DNA from: an uncultured Bacteroidota bacterium
GTDB taxonomy: Bacteria > Bacteroidota > Bacteroidia > Flavobacteriales > Flavobacteriaceae
DNA: 7,530 bases
Reading direction: 5' to 3'
NCBI GenBank assembly: GCA_903888655.1
Contig: CAISUR010000366.1
Span: 1-7,530, forward strand
How positions within the stretch are numbered: position 1 is the stretch's first letter; the number at the start of each line of letters is the position of its first letter. The notes beneath the pieces were generated by a model. It worked only from the letters and a program-made list of their open reading frames with translations. It was not told the origin of the DNA and made no database searches. This document shows positions 1-6,623 of the stretch, piece after piece. Both the position numbers and the translations under genes were made by a program.

Positions 1-1213
1 CAACTCCAGATTCTAGAATATCTTTAGCTTTTTTATAATTTTTAAGCTGATTGTTTGCCAATCCATTGTAGTAATACAATTCTGGTTGCGAAGGAAACAA
101 TTGCATTTGTTCGTCGGATACTTTGGCTAATTTATCAAATTGCAGGTTCTCGGTGTAGGCTTGCATCAATAACAAAATGGTTTCCATATCGTCATTGGTG
201 CTTTTTAAATGCATTTCAAAATACTTGATTGCTTTGGGCCAATCTTTTTTGCCTTGATAAAACTTTCCAATTTCTTTGGCAACTTTTACTTCTTTATCAT
301 CACTAAAATAACCAATAGCATGATCTAAATCTTTTTCATACTGTGGATTATTTTTAGTAAAAATCAAAAACTCATTCAGTATTCTATGTTTGATTTTTCG
401 GTCGATTTTGTCACTTGCCAAAACAATATTCATAGCTTTTACTGCTTTCTCTCCATCGTTATTATTCAAATGAAACTTAAACAAACTTACTTGAGCCCAA
501 TCAGAAGACGGGATTTCTTTTTCTAGTTGTTTGGCAATTTCTAATGCTTTTTCTTCCTGATTACTTTGAGAATACAAATAAATCAAAGCCACATAATTAG
601 ATTCCTCTTTCGGGTTTTTCTTGATTTGATCGATTAAATTTGTTTTTTCTGATCCTTGATATTTGGCATCCGAAAGGATTTGCGCTTTATATAATTCTCT
701 TTTATCCGACTTACCAATAGTTTGATTGAGTTCGTTAATCAAATTTAATGCTTTGTCGAATTGTTGTGTATTCATGTATAATGAAACTAAATCTTCTTTG
801 TAATCTACCTTAAATTCGGTTAATTTTTGAACCACAGTAATTGCTTGATTGTAATCATGGGTTTCATAACATACGTCATACATGCCTGCCCAAGCCCAAC
901 GATTTTTTGGATCTATTTTGGTTACCTTCTCAAAATTATCGTAAGCTTCTTTATATTTTTTTAATGCCAAATAGTTTTTTCCTAATTCAAAATAAACCAC
1001 TGCATTATCTGATTGAAGTGCTTCACATTTTTCGAGCGACTCAATAGCTTTATCATAGTTTTCGATTCCTTTTTGTTTTAATGATTCGTAGAAAGAGGTT
1101 TCAAATTTATTTTCTGCCACTGCCAACGTGTCCTTCGGTTCGGCTTGAGCCAAAAGAGCCATCGGAACGAAAAACATTCCGAAAAAGAAACTATATAAAA
1201 CTATTTTTTTCAT
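1..1213 (-). CDS. Secreted/periplasmic tetratricopeptide-repeat protein, C-terminus cut by window edge
   Basis: The frame is open from an ATG at 1213-1211 to the left edge: 404 codons with no stop, so the 3' end is missing. Residues 1-24 form a signal peptide: MKK, a hydrophobic core rich in Phe/Leu, then ALLAQA, with cleavage plausible after Ala22 or Ala24. The mature part is helical and Lys/Glu-rich with repeated TPR-like 34-residue units. The clearest is about residues 71-104 (VVYFELGKNYLALKKYKEA...KIDPKN), and another runs from about 376 to the edge (ELYYYNGLANNQLKNYKKA). It is therefore an exported protein-interaction scaffold, in the periplasm or facing it from the outer membrane. No lipobox Cys is seen at the cleavage site. 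It starts 27 bases after the nucleotidyltransferase stop and is probably co-transcribed with it. No Shine-Dalgarno is visible, which is usual for this phylum. A role in envelope assembly is inferred from context. The exact function is unknown. Confidence 0.9.
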   Translation of the reverse strand, partial: MKKIVLYSFFFGMFFVPMALLAQAEPKDTLAVAENKFETSFYESLKQKGIENYDKAIESLEKCEALQSDNAVVYFELGKNYLALKKYKEAYDNFEKVTKIDPKNRWAWAGMYDVCYETHDYNQAITVVQKLTEFKVDYKEDLVSLYMNTQQFDKALNLINELNQTIGKSDKRELYKAQILSDAKYQGSEKTNLIDQIKKNPKEESNYVALIYLYSQSNQEEKALEIAKQLEKEIPSSDWAQVSLFKFHLNNNDGEKAVKAMNIVLASDKIDRKIKHRILNEFLIFTKNNPQYEKDLDHAIGYFSDDKEVKVAKEIGKFYQGKKDWPKAIKYFEMHLKSTNDDMETILLLMQAYTENLQFDKLAKVSDEQMQLFPSQPELYYYNGLANNQLKNYKKAKDILESGV

Positions 1214-1240
1214 TTTTAAGCTGAATTAATTTCAGTTTCT

Positions 1241-2251
1241 TTACTCTAAAACCGAATAATCTCCTATGCTAATACTTGTAAAATTACCATCAAAACTAGC
1301 ATGATTTCCGATCATCGCATTATCTAAATTCGCATTTTTAATATGCGAATGGGTTTGTATCAAACTATTTTTAATTGTACTATTCTCCACATGACATCCA
1401 TCTCCAAGAGATACATTAGGCCCTACGGTTGCGTTGATTAACACAACATCCTTACCAATATAACAGGGTGGAATAATATTTGAATTTTCTTGTTTTACAT
1501 CATAGTCAATCAAATGAATCCCATCGTTGTGCAAGAAGTTCAACATCCTATTATTGGTGTCAACCGTAACATCTTTGTTTCCGCAATCCATCCATTCATC
1601 TACTTTTCCAGGAACAAATTTCATGCCTTTAGCCATCATTTGTTTGATGCCATCATTAATTTGATATTCGCCACTATGAATAATATTGTTATCCAAAACC
1701 GATTGCAATTCATTCTTTAAAACGGCAACATCTTTAAAATAGTATATACCAATCACGGCAAGGTCTGAAACAAATTCTTTTGGTTTTTCTACCAATTCAA
1801 TAATTTCATTGTTTTCGTTTAAATTGATTACTCCAAAAGCTTCGGGTTGATCCACTTGCTTTACCCAAATGACGCTATCGGCGGTTTTATCTAAATCAAA
1901 ATCAGCACGGATTAAGGTATCAGCATAAGCAATAACTGCTGGTCCGCTCAAAGAATCTTTGGCACACATAATCGCATGACCCGTTCCTAAAGCTTCGTTT
2001 TGATAATATATAGTTCCTCGAGCACCCAATTTTTGAGCGATGGCAATGAGTTCTTCTTCTACTTTTTTACCAAAACTTTCGTGAATGATAAAAGCAACTT
2101 CATCAATACTCTGATTCAGTACTCCTGCAATATCCTCTACTAATCGGTGTACGATTGGTTTTCCGGCAATAGGAATTAATGGTTTTGGGATGGTTAATGT
2201 GTGTGGGCGAAGACGTGAACCACGACCAGCCATTGGTACTATTATTTTCAT
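1241..2251 (-). CDS. Sugar-phosphate nucleotidyltransferase (NTP_transferase + left-handed beta-helix)
   Basis: This 336-residue cytoplasmic enzyme is predicted to form an NDP-sugar from a sugar-1-phosphate and an NTP, releasing pyrophosphate. The Rossmann-like domain (about 1-240) opens with the nucleotide-binding signature GRGSRLRP (9-16) and PKPL (22-25), with Lys23 the usual phosphate-contacting lysine. LGTGHA (88-93), an Asp at 111 in the metal-ligand position (ADT), EKP (155-157) and EWMDCGN (219-225) follow in the RmlA/GlmU-type order. From about 258 to the end there are hexapeptide-like turns (CYIGKD, ATVGPNVSLGDG, AMIGNHASF), a short left-handed beta-helix. That tail is too short and lacks the features for a GlmU acetyltransferase domain, so glmU is not assigned. 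The substrate (glucose-1-P, GlcNAc-1-P or MurNAc-1-P) cannot be read from the sequence. It lies downstream of dut across a 165-bp repeat-rich gap and 27 bases upstream of the TPR gene. Envelope polysaccharide or peptidoglycan precursor supply is the likely role. Confidence 0.93.
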   Translation of the reverse strand: MKIIVPMAGRGSRLRPHTLTIPKPLIPIAGKPIVHRLVEDIAGVLNQSIDEVAFIIHESFGKKVEEELIAIAQKLGARGTIYYQNEALGTGHAIMCAKDSLSGPAVIAYADTLIRADFDLDKTADSVIWVKQVDQPEAFGVINLNENNEIIELVEKPKEFVSDLAVIGIYYFKDVAVLKNELQSVLDNNIIHSGEYQINDGIKQMMAKGMKFVPGKVDEWMDCGNKDVTVDTNNRMLNFLHNDGIHLIDYDVKQENSNIIPPCYIGKDVVLINATVGPNVSLGDGCHVENSTIKNSLIQTHSHIKNANLDNAMIGNHASFDGNFTSISIGDYSVLE

Positions 2252-2268
2252 TTTTTTATTTTTTTAAC

Positions 2269-2341
2269 CGTAAAGTTCGCAAAGGTTTACGCAAAGTTCG
2301 CTAGGATTTATTATTTCTCGTAAAGACGCTGAGGCGCCAAG
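2269..2341. repeat. Dispersed-type intergenic repeat with CGYAAAGTTCGC units
   Basis: Three related units stand out by their CG-rich content in AT-rich surroundings: CGTAAAGTTCGCAAAGG (2269-2285), CGCAAAGTTCGCTAGG (2290-2305) and CGTAAAGACGCTGAGG with flanking CGCCAAG (2319-2341). The first two are 21 bases apart, so their cores differ at one position of 12. The third is degenerate and contains the palindrome GGCGCC. The wording resembles non-coding 'CGCAAAGTTCGCAAAG / CGCAAAGACGCTAAGG' elements that I recall scattered through Bacteroidota intergenic DNA. It sits just before the nucleotidyltransferase start on the minus strand. No protein or stable RNA is supported. Confidence 0.65.
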
Positions 2342-2382
2342 CTTTTCTTATTTTATTATTTAACTGAATTCTTAATTTTTAT

Positions 2383-2417
2383 TGAACACTAAATAATGAA
2401 CGCTGATTACTGCCAAC
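2383..2417. repeat. Heptanucleotide tandem array, five degenerate units
   Basis: Five units fit an exact 7-base phase on the plus strand: TGAACAC, TAAATAA, TGAACGC, TGATTAC and TGCCAAC, a loose consensus of TGAANAC. The last base of the fifth unit is the final base of the dut stop codon read on the minus strand, so the array directly abuts the 3' end of dut. It resembles the heptamer array upstream of atpG in this window. Such short tandem heptamers are reminiscent of the STRR sequences described in filamentous cyanobacteria; the comparison is by architecture, not by shared sequence. Confidence 0.6.
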
Positions 2418-2851
2418 TACTTTACTCCTGTACTACCAAATCCGCCTTCTCCACGAGATGTTTCAGATAATTCTTCTACTTCAATCCATTCAGCTCTTTC
2501 GTGTTTGGCGATGATTAATTGGGCGATGCGTTCTCCGTTTTCAATCAAAAAATCTTCATGGGATAAATTTACTAAAATTACTCCAATTTCACCGCGATAA
2601 TCGGCATCAACTGTTCCAGGCGAATTGAGCACCGTAATTCCTTTTTTAGCAGCCAATCCGCTTCTTGGGCGAACTTGTGCTTCGTAACCTATGGGTAATT
2701 CTATAAAAAGTCCCGTTTTTACAATCGTTCGTTCTAACGATTTTAAAGTAATTGGTTCTGAAATATTAGCGCGCAAGTCCATTCCTGCCGAAGCAATGGT
2801 TTCGTAATTAGGTAAATCGTGTTGCGATTTATTTATGATTTTAATAGTCAT
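2417..2851 (-). CDS. dut: dUTP diphosphatase (deoxyuridine 5'-triphosphate nucleotidohydrolase)
   Basis: Hydrolyses dUTP to dUMP and pyrophosphate, keeping uracil out of DNA and supplying dUMP for thymidylate synthesis. It is a cytoplasmic homotrimer in this family. All five trimeric dUTPase motifs are present in order: AGMDLRA (22-28), RPRSGLA (61-67), GTVDADYRGEIGV (79-91, with catalytic Asp82 and uracil-contacting Tyr85), GERIAQLII (106-114) and the glycine-rich C-terminal arm RGEGGFGSTG (133-142, Phe138 expected to stack on the base). The 144-residue length is normal for a bacterial enzyme and no key residue is missing. The ATG shares its first base with the last base of the flippase TAA stop (TAATG), which suggests translational coupling. 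It ends in TAG, immediately beside a heptamer repeat array. Confidence 0.98.
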   Translation of the reverse strand: MTIKIINKSQHDLPNYETIASAGMDLRANISEPITLKSLERTIVKTGLFIELPIGYEAQVRPRSGLAAKKGITVLNSPGTVDADYRGEIGVILVNLSHEDFLIENGERIAQLIIAKHERAEWIEVEELSETSRGEGGFGSTGVK

Positions 2852-2853
2852 TA
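2849..2853 (-). other. TAATG stop/start overlap between flippase and dut
   Basis: Read on the minus strand, TAA ends the flippase gene and ATG starts dut, with the central A shared. No separate ribosome binding site is evident inside the flippase 3' end, so dut translation probably depends on ribosomes terminating on the flippase frame. This also fixes the dut start. Confidence 0.85.
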
Positions 2854-4326
2854 TTTTGCTTTTCTTTTTATGATTCGTAACAAAGTTTCTTTCTCACTGT
2901 AGTAAATGAAATATAAAAACACGATTAATAATAGTGCTTTAACATAATAATTTTCTCTGATGGATGGAATATAAAATGAAATTGTCGAGAACAAAATACT
3001 TAATATCAGATAACCAAAAATTCGCTTCATATCATAAGGTATAGGATATTTATTTTTTCCCAAATAATATGATATTAGCATCATACTTCCATAGGCTGCT
3101 ATCGTTGCTATTGCAGATCCATAATAACTCATAATGGGAATTAGTAAAAAATTAAAAAGCAATGTAACCATAGCTCCAACTATAGAAATATAGGCCCCAA
3201 TTCTTGTTTTGTCAATCAACTTATACCACACCGACAAGTTGGTGTAAATTCCAAGAAAAAAGTTAGCAAAAACAATTAGTGGAACTACTTTCATTGCCTC
3301 CCAATAGGTTGTATTATCTAATAATATTAATTTCAATAAATCTGCAAAAACAATCACTCCCAAAGAAATAAACGAACCAAATATTACAAAGTATTTTGTA
3401 ATAGTTGCATAGGTTTGGGGTGCATTTTCATTACTTGCGTGACTGAAGAAAAACGGTTCTATGCCTAATGTATAGGCTGTCCTAAATAATACCATAAACA
3501 ATCCTAACTTATAACATGCAGAGTAAGCTCCTACTTCAGATTTAGCAATATTCGATGGAAGTAATTTTCCTAAAAGAATTTTATCAAAATGCTCGTTAAT
3601 TGCAAACGCAAGGCCTGCAACTAAAATTGGCCATCCATAACTCATCATTCTAGTCCATAATTCATTGTCTATTTTCCATCCTATTTTGAAATAATCTGGT
3701 GACAAAACAATAAAAGTCAATAAACTTGAAATCAGGTTAGCAATAAAAATATAACCTACTCCAAAGTTCTGAATATAAATGGTTGCAAAAAAACCATCTG
3801 GATTAGATTCAGCAATATTTGGTAAAAACAACAAGAAAAAGAAATTTAAGCCTAAATTAACAACTACATTTCCGCTTTTAATTGCTGCATAACGTAAAGG
3901 CCTTTGATGTGCTCTGAGTTTTGAAAAAGGAATAACTACCAAAGCGTCTAAAACCAAAATCCAAATAGAATAGCTAATATACTGAACATCAACATTAACG
4001 TAATCAGCTACTGTTTTTCTGAATAATAATGCGGCTATTAAAAAAATCATGGAACTCCAAAAAATAGAAATAGTAGATGTCGATACAACTTTTTCCTTAT
4101 CTGTCTCTGAATTATAAAATCTGAAAAATGCAGTTTCAAAACCGTAAGATAGAATTACATTAAAAAAAACCATCCAAGCCAAAACTGTTGTTAAATCAGC
4201 ATAGTCAGCTCTGTTTGGAAGTACATTCGTATATAACCTTACTAAAAAGAAACTTAACATTCTTGGTAGCACCATTGCTAACCCATAAATAAGTGTTTGT
4301 TTGAAAAGGTTTTTATATAAACTCAA
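2851..4326 (-). CDS. Polysaccharide/lipid-linked glycan flippase, MOP superfamily (Wzx-like)
   Basis: This 491-residue inner-membrane protein has about 14 hydrophobic segments, near residues 10-32, 43-63, 84-104, 116-136, 148-168, 185-208, 228-245, 265-292, 312-335, 345-365, 375-397, 402-422, 435-453 and 460-477. That is the topology of the polysaccharide_synt/Wzx branch of the MOP exporters. It ends in a basic tail (RIIKRKAK). The expected role is moving undecaprenyl-linked sugar units across the inner membrane for O-antigen, capsule or another glycan. The cargo cannot be deduced, and a lipid II (MurJ-like) role is not excluded. The start is TTG at 4326-4324. An in-frame TAA lies a few codons upstream with no intervening ATG, AAGAAG sits 4 bases before it, and the N-terminus (SLYKNLFKQTLIYGL) looks like a complete family start. 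The next ATG, codon 18, would remove half of TM1. It is first in the minus-strand cluster and overlaps dut by one base. Confidence 0.93.
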   Translation of the reverse strand: MSLYKNLFKQTLIYGLAMVLPRMLSFFLVRLYTNVLPNRADYADLTTVLAWMVFFNVILSYGFETAFFRFYNSETDKEKVVSTSTISIFWSSMIFLIAALLFRKTVADYVNVDVQYISYSIWILVLDALVVIPFSKLRAHQRPLRYAAIKSGNVVVNLGLNFFFLLFLPNIAESNPDGFFATIYIQNFGVGYIFIANLISSLLTFIVLSPDYFKIGWKIDNELWTRMMSYGWPILVAGLAFAINEHFDKILLGKLLPSNIAKSEVGAYSACYKLGLFMVLFRTAYTLGIEPFFFSHASNENAPQTYATITKYFVIFGSFISLGVIVFADLLKLILLDNTTYWEAMKVVPLIVFANFFLGIYTNLSVWYKLIDKTRIGAYISIVGAMVTLLFNFLLIPIMSYYGSAIATIAAYGSMMLISYYLGKNKYPIPYDMKRIFGYLILSILFSTISFYIPSIRENYYVKALLLIVFLYFIYYSEKETLLRIIKRKAK

Positions 4327-4330
4327 GGTG

Positions 4331-4336
4331 CTTCTT
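4331..4336 (-). promoter_or_regulatory. Candidate ribosome binding site supporting the TTG start
   Basis: Minus-strand AAGAAG lies 4 bases upstream of the flippase TTG. It is a weak match to a purine-rich Shine-Dalgarno sequence, but with the in-frame TAA slightly further upstream it supports TTG over the internal ATG at codon 18. Confidence 0.4.
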
Positions 4337-4346
4337 TTTTAAAAAA

Positions 4347-4376
4347 CAAAAATAAGGTTTTCTTTGATTATGAAAA
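4347..4376 (-). promoter_or_regulatory. Candidate Bacteroidota-type promoter for the flippase-dut cluster
   Basis: Minus-strand TATTTTTG (4354-4347) matches the Bacteroidota -7 box TAnnTTTG exactly. At a 19-base spacer the -33 position reads TTT (4376-4374) rather than TTG, so the upstream half is imperfect. The -7 box ends 20 bases before the TTG start, which implies a very short leader. AT-rich DNA produces such boxes by chance, so this remains a candidate. Confidence 0.45.
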
Positions 4377-4438
4377 TCCATTTTTAACAATAGTTTTTTG
4401 AGATTTAGGTTTAGAAGTAAATTATTTTCCTTAATTGA

Positions 4439-4468
4439 TTGAAAAAAACGACTAATTATATAAATTTA
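4439..4468 (+). promoter_or_regulatory. Candidate Bacteroidota-type promoter for the peptidase gene
   Basis: TTG (4439-4441), a 19-base spacer and TAAATTTA (4461-4468) fit the TTG / TAnnTTTG pattern with one mismatch, the final G. The box ends 19 bases before the ATG at 4488. Orientation and distance mirror the candidate flippase promoter in the same 161-bp divergent region (4327-4487), which otherwise holds only AT-rich sequence with no gene visible. Confidence 0.4.
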
Positions 4469-4487
4469 CCCAAACTTTGTCCTTTTT

Positions 4488-6575
4488 ATGAAAAATAGCT
4501 TCGCTTGTATGTTCTTGTTTTTTTCTCAATCACTACTCTTTAGTCAAAATTTTCCTGTAACAAAGTCAATTCCAGTGACTATTACAAAATTAGGAGTTTC
4601 TTTTCAAGATGATTATACTTGGCTTGAAAATATGAAATCTTATGAAACTAAAAGTTGGGTCGATGCACAAAATGAATTTGTAAATTTACAATTTGTTGAA
4701 ATCAAGAAAAAGTATGATGCTTTGAATAAAATAAAAGAATATCACAATTATTCATCTAGTGGACTTCCTACAAAAAAAGAAAATTATTACTACTCTTCAT
4801 ACATAAAAGACAAAGATAAACCAAGCGTTTTATTTTATAGAAAAGACTTGAATTCAGTTTCTATAGAACTCTTCAATCCTTTTAAAATTTATAAAAATAC
4901 GAATACTGTTTTAATGGATTATAGTCCATCTAAAAATTCTAAATACTTAGCCTGTAAAGTTAGTTTGGATGGAAGTGATAGAAATGAAATCAGATTTGTT
5001 GATATTGAAAAGATTAAAAATCTAAATGATTTGATTTCAAATGTAAAGTTTTCTAAAATGGAATGGAATCAAGATTTGGGTGTTTTTTATAAACGAAATA
5101 CGAATCAGAATACGTTTGCCAAAGATTCAACTTATCAGTTATATTATCACAAATTAGGAACGTCTCAAGAGGCGGACAAATTAGTGTTTGATGCCACTAA
5201 AACCAGAAATAGCTTCACCTATTATACCAAAAAAGATCGCCTTTTTATAATTGAACAAGATCGACAAACCGACGTTAAGAATTACTATTACGCCTCATTG
5301 AAAGATGAAACCTATTCCCTTCAAAAATTTATTGATTCAGATGATTCGAAATTTACATTGTTAGATTACGGTAATAATAACATTTACTTTTCAAGCAAAA
5401 ATTATGATTGGGGCGAAATTAGAACCTTTCCTATTTCTAACAGAGTCGATGAGAAAGTTTTAATACCTCAAATTTATAACAACTTATTAGTCGATTCTTT
5501 CTTTTCCGACGGTTATATTTTTTGTAAATACAAGACGTTGGGTAAAAATTATGTTATTGCTTACAAAGAAAATGGTGATTTTATAAGAAAAATAGATTCA
5601 CCTCAAAATACTGATTTTGATTTTAAATTCTTCGATTCAACTACAAAATGTCTTTATATAAGTGTATTTTCCAAAACCATTTCTCCGCAAAATTTTAAAT
5701 TAAATATTGAAACTGGTGCCATAAACCATTTTTATAATGATTATTTAGTTCCTCAAGTTTCATTGTTTCCATTAGACCATTTTATTACTAAAAATATTTC
5801 TTTTAAAAGTCGCGATGGTAAAGATGTTCCCATAACAATTATTTATAAAAAAGGGATTGTTTTAAATGGAAATAATCCTGCATTATTAGAAGCTTATGGT
5901 GGATTTGGCGTTGTTTCTGAACAAAATTATGATTCGTCATTACTTTATTTCCTTGAAAAAGGAGGTGTGTATGCATTTGCTGAAATACGCGGAGGTGGTG
6001 AAAAAGGACTTAATTGGCACAAAAACGGAAAAGGTTTAAAAAAGATGAATTCCTTCAATGATTTCATTGATGCTGCTGAATATTTAATCAAAGAAAAATA
6101 TACTTGTTCTAATAAATTGGCTATTACAGGAGCCTCTAATGGTGGTTTAGTTGTTGGTGTTGCCATGACACAAAGACCCGAATTATTTAAAGTGGCAATT
6201 CCGAAAGTTGGCGTTTTTGACATGTTAAATTTCGATAAATACACGGTTGGCAAATTTCATTTTGACGAATATGGAAATCCTTCAGATAAAATAGATTTTG
6301 AAAACATTTTAACCTATTCACCTTATTATAATATTAAAGAAAACATAAACTATCCTACCACATTAATTATTACCTCTGAAAATGATGATCGAGCGGTACC
6401 AATGCACTCCTATAAATTTGCAGCAAGGTTACAGAATAGAGTGGCTCAAAAAAATCCGATTTATCTTGAAACATTAGATAATTCTGGGCATAATGGAAAA
6501 ATATCAAACTATAATAATTACTTCGAAGAAAAAGCCAATTTTTACGATTTTATACTTTACTATTTAAACAAATAA
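4488..6575 (+). CDS. Secreted prolyl-oligopeptidase-family serine peptidase (S9A)
   Basis: This 695-residue serine peptidase is expected to cleave short peptides, classically after proline. Residues 1-20 are a signal peptide (hydrophobic CMFLFFSQSLLF, then SQ), so it is exported, probably to the periplasm. The region from about 25 to 430 carries the S9A N-terminal segment (DDYTWLE, ETKSWVDAQNE) and a beta-propeller-like stretch that limits substrate size. The alpha/beta hydrolase domain (about 435-695) has EAYGGF with oxyanion Tyr470, RGGGEKG (501-507), nucleophile Ser550 in GASNGG, Asp633 and Arg635 in DDRAVP, and His668 in SGHNG. The triad is thus intact and length is normal for S9A. Counted against pig prolyl oligopeptidase as I remember it, the P1-stacking Trp595 position is His591 here, so strict proline specificity is uncertain. 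No type IX secretion tail is seen. It is divergent from the flippase, convergent with atpG, visibly AT-rich, and is probably transcribed alone. Confidence 0.95.
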   Translation: MKNSFACMFLFFSQSLLFSQNFPVTKSIPVTITKLGVSFQDDYTWLENMKSYETKSWVDAQNEFVNLQFVEIKKKYDALNKIKEYHNYSSSGLPTKKENYYYSSYIKDKDKPSVLFYRKDLNSVSIELFNPFKIYKNTNTVLMDYSPSKNSKYLACKVSLDGSDRNEIRFVDIEKIKNLNDLISNVKFSKMEWNQDLGVFYKRNTNQNTFAKDSTYQLYYHKLGTSQEADKLVFDATKTRNSFTYYTKKDRLFIIEQDRQTDVKNYYYASLKDETYSLQKFIDSDDSKFTLLDYGNNNIYFSSKNYDWGEIRTFPISNRVDEKVLIPQIYNNLLVDSFFSDGYIFCKYKTLGKNYVIAYKENGDFIRKIDSPQNTDFDFKFFDSTTKCLYISVFSKTISPQNFKLNIETGAINHFYNDYLVPQVSLFPLDHFITKNISFKSRDGKDVPITIIYKKGIVLNGNNPALLEAYGGFGVVSEQNYDSSLLYFLEKGGVYAFAEIRGGGEKGLNWHKNGKGLKKMNSFNDFIDAAEYLIKEKYTCSNKLAITGASNGGLVVGVAMTQRPELFKVAIPKVGVFDMLNFDKYTVGKFHFDEYGNPSDKIDFENILTYSPYYNIKENINYPTTLIITSENDDRAVPMHSYKFAARLQNRVAQKNPIYLETLDNSGHNGKISNYNNYFEEKANFYDFILYYLNK

Positions 6576-6576
6576 A

Positions 6577-6602
6577 AAAGAGCCAACAAATGTTGACTCT
6601 TT
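6577..6602. terminator. Shared hairpin terminator between convergent peptidase and atpG genes
   Basis: AAAGAG (6577-6582) pairs with CTCTTT (6597-6602) and CAAC (6584-6587) with GTTG (6592-6595), around an AAAT loop. The single C/A mismatch on the plus strand (6583/6596) becomes a G-U wobble on the minus strand, and the minus-strand hairpin is followed by a six-T tract. The structure is therefore better for atpG but usable both ways. It begins right after the peptidase stop and ends 21 bases short of the atpG stop. Confidence 0.85.
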
Positions 6603-6623
6603 CTTATTTAATTTTGAATTAAA

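Noticed and set aside
841..1047. Plus-strand open frame of 68 codons
   Set aside because: It lies wholly antisense to the TPR gene, has no recognisable domain, and its composition follows from the reverse complement of the TPR coding sequence.
1214..1240. Terminator or promoter between the nucleotidyltransferase and TPR genes
   Set aside because: The 27-base gap shows neither a hairpin nor a TAnnTTTG box, so co-transcription is the simpler reading.
1490..1720. Plus-strand open frame of 76 codons
   Set aside because: It is antisense inside the well-supported nucleotidyltransferase gene, with no promoter, ribosome site or family resemblance.
2333..2338. GGCGCC palindrome as an operator or hairpin
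   Set aside because: It is six bases only, with no extended stem or T-tract. It is better explained as part of the degenerate third unit of the CG-rich repeat.
2252..2416. Promoter for the nucleotidyltransferase in the dut spacer
   Set aside because: I looked for TTG / TAnnTTTG on the minus strand. TTTG strings occur within the repeat element, but none has TA at the required spacing.
2269..2417. CRISPR array
   Set aside because: The repeats are short, degenerate and without uniform unique spacers, and there is no leader or cas gene nearby.
5945..6253. Minus-strand open frame of 102 codons
   Set aside because: It is antisense to the most conserved catalytic part of the peptidase, around Ser550. 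The frame is open by chance of codon choice.
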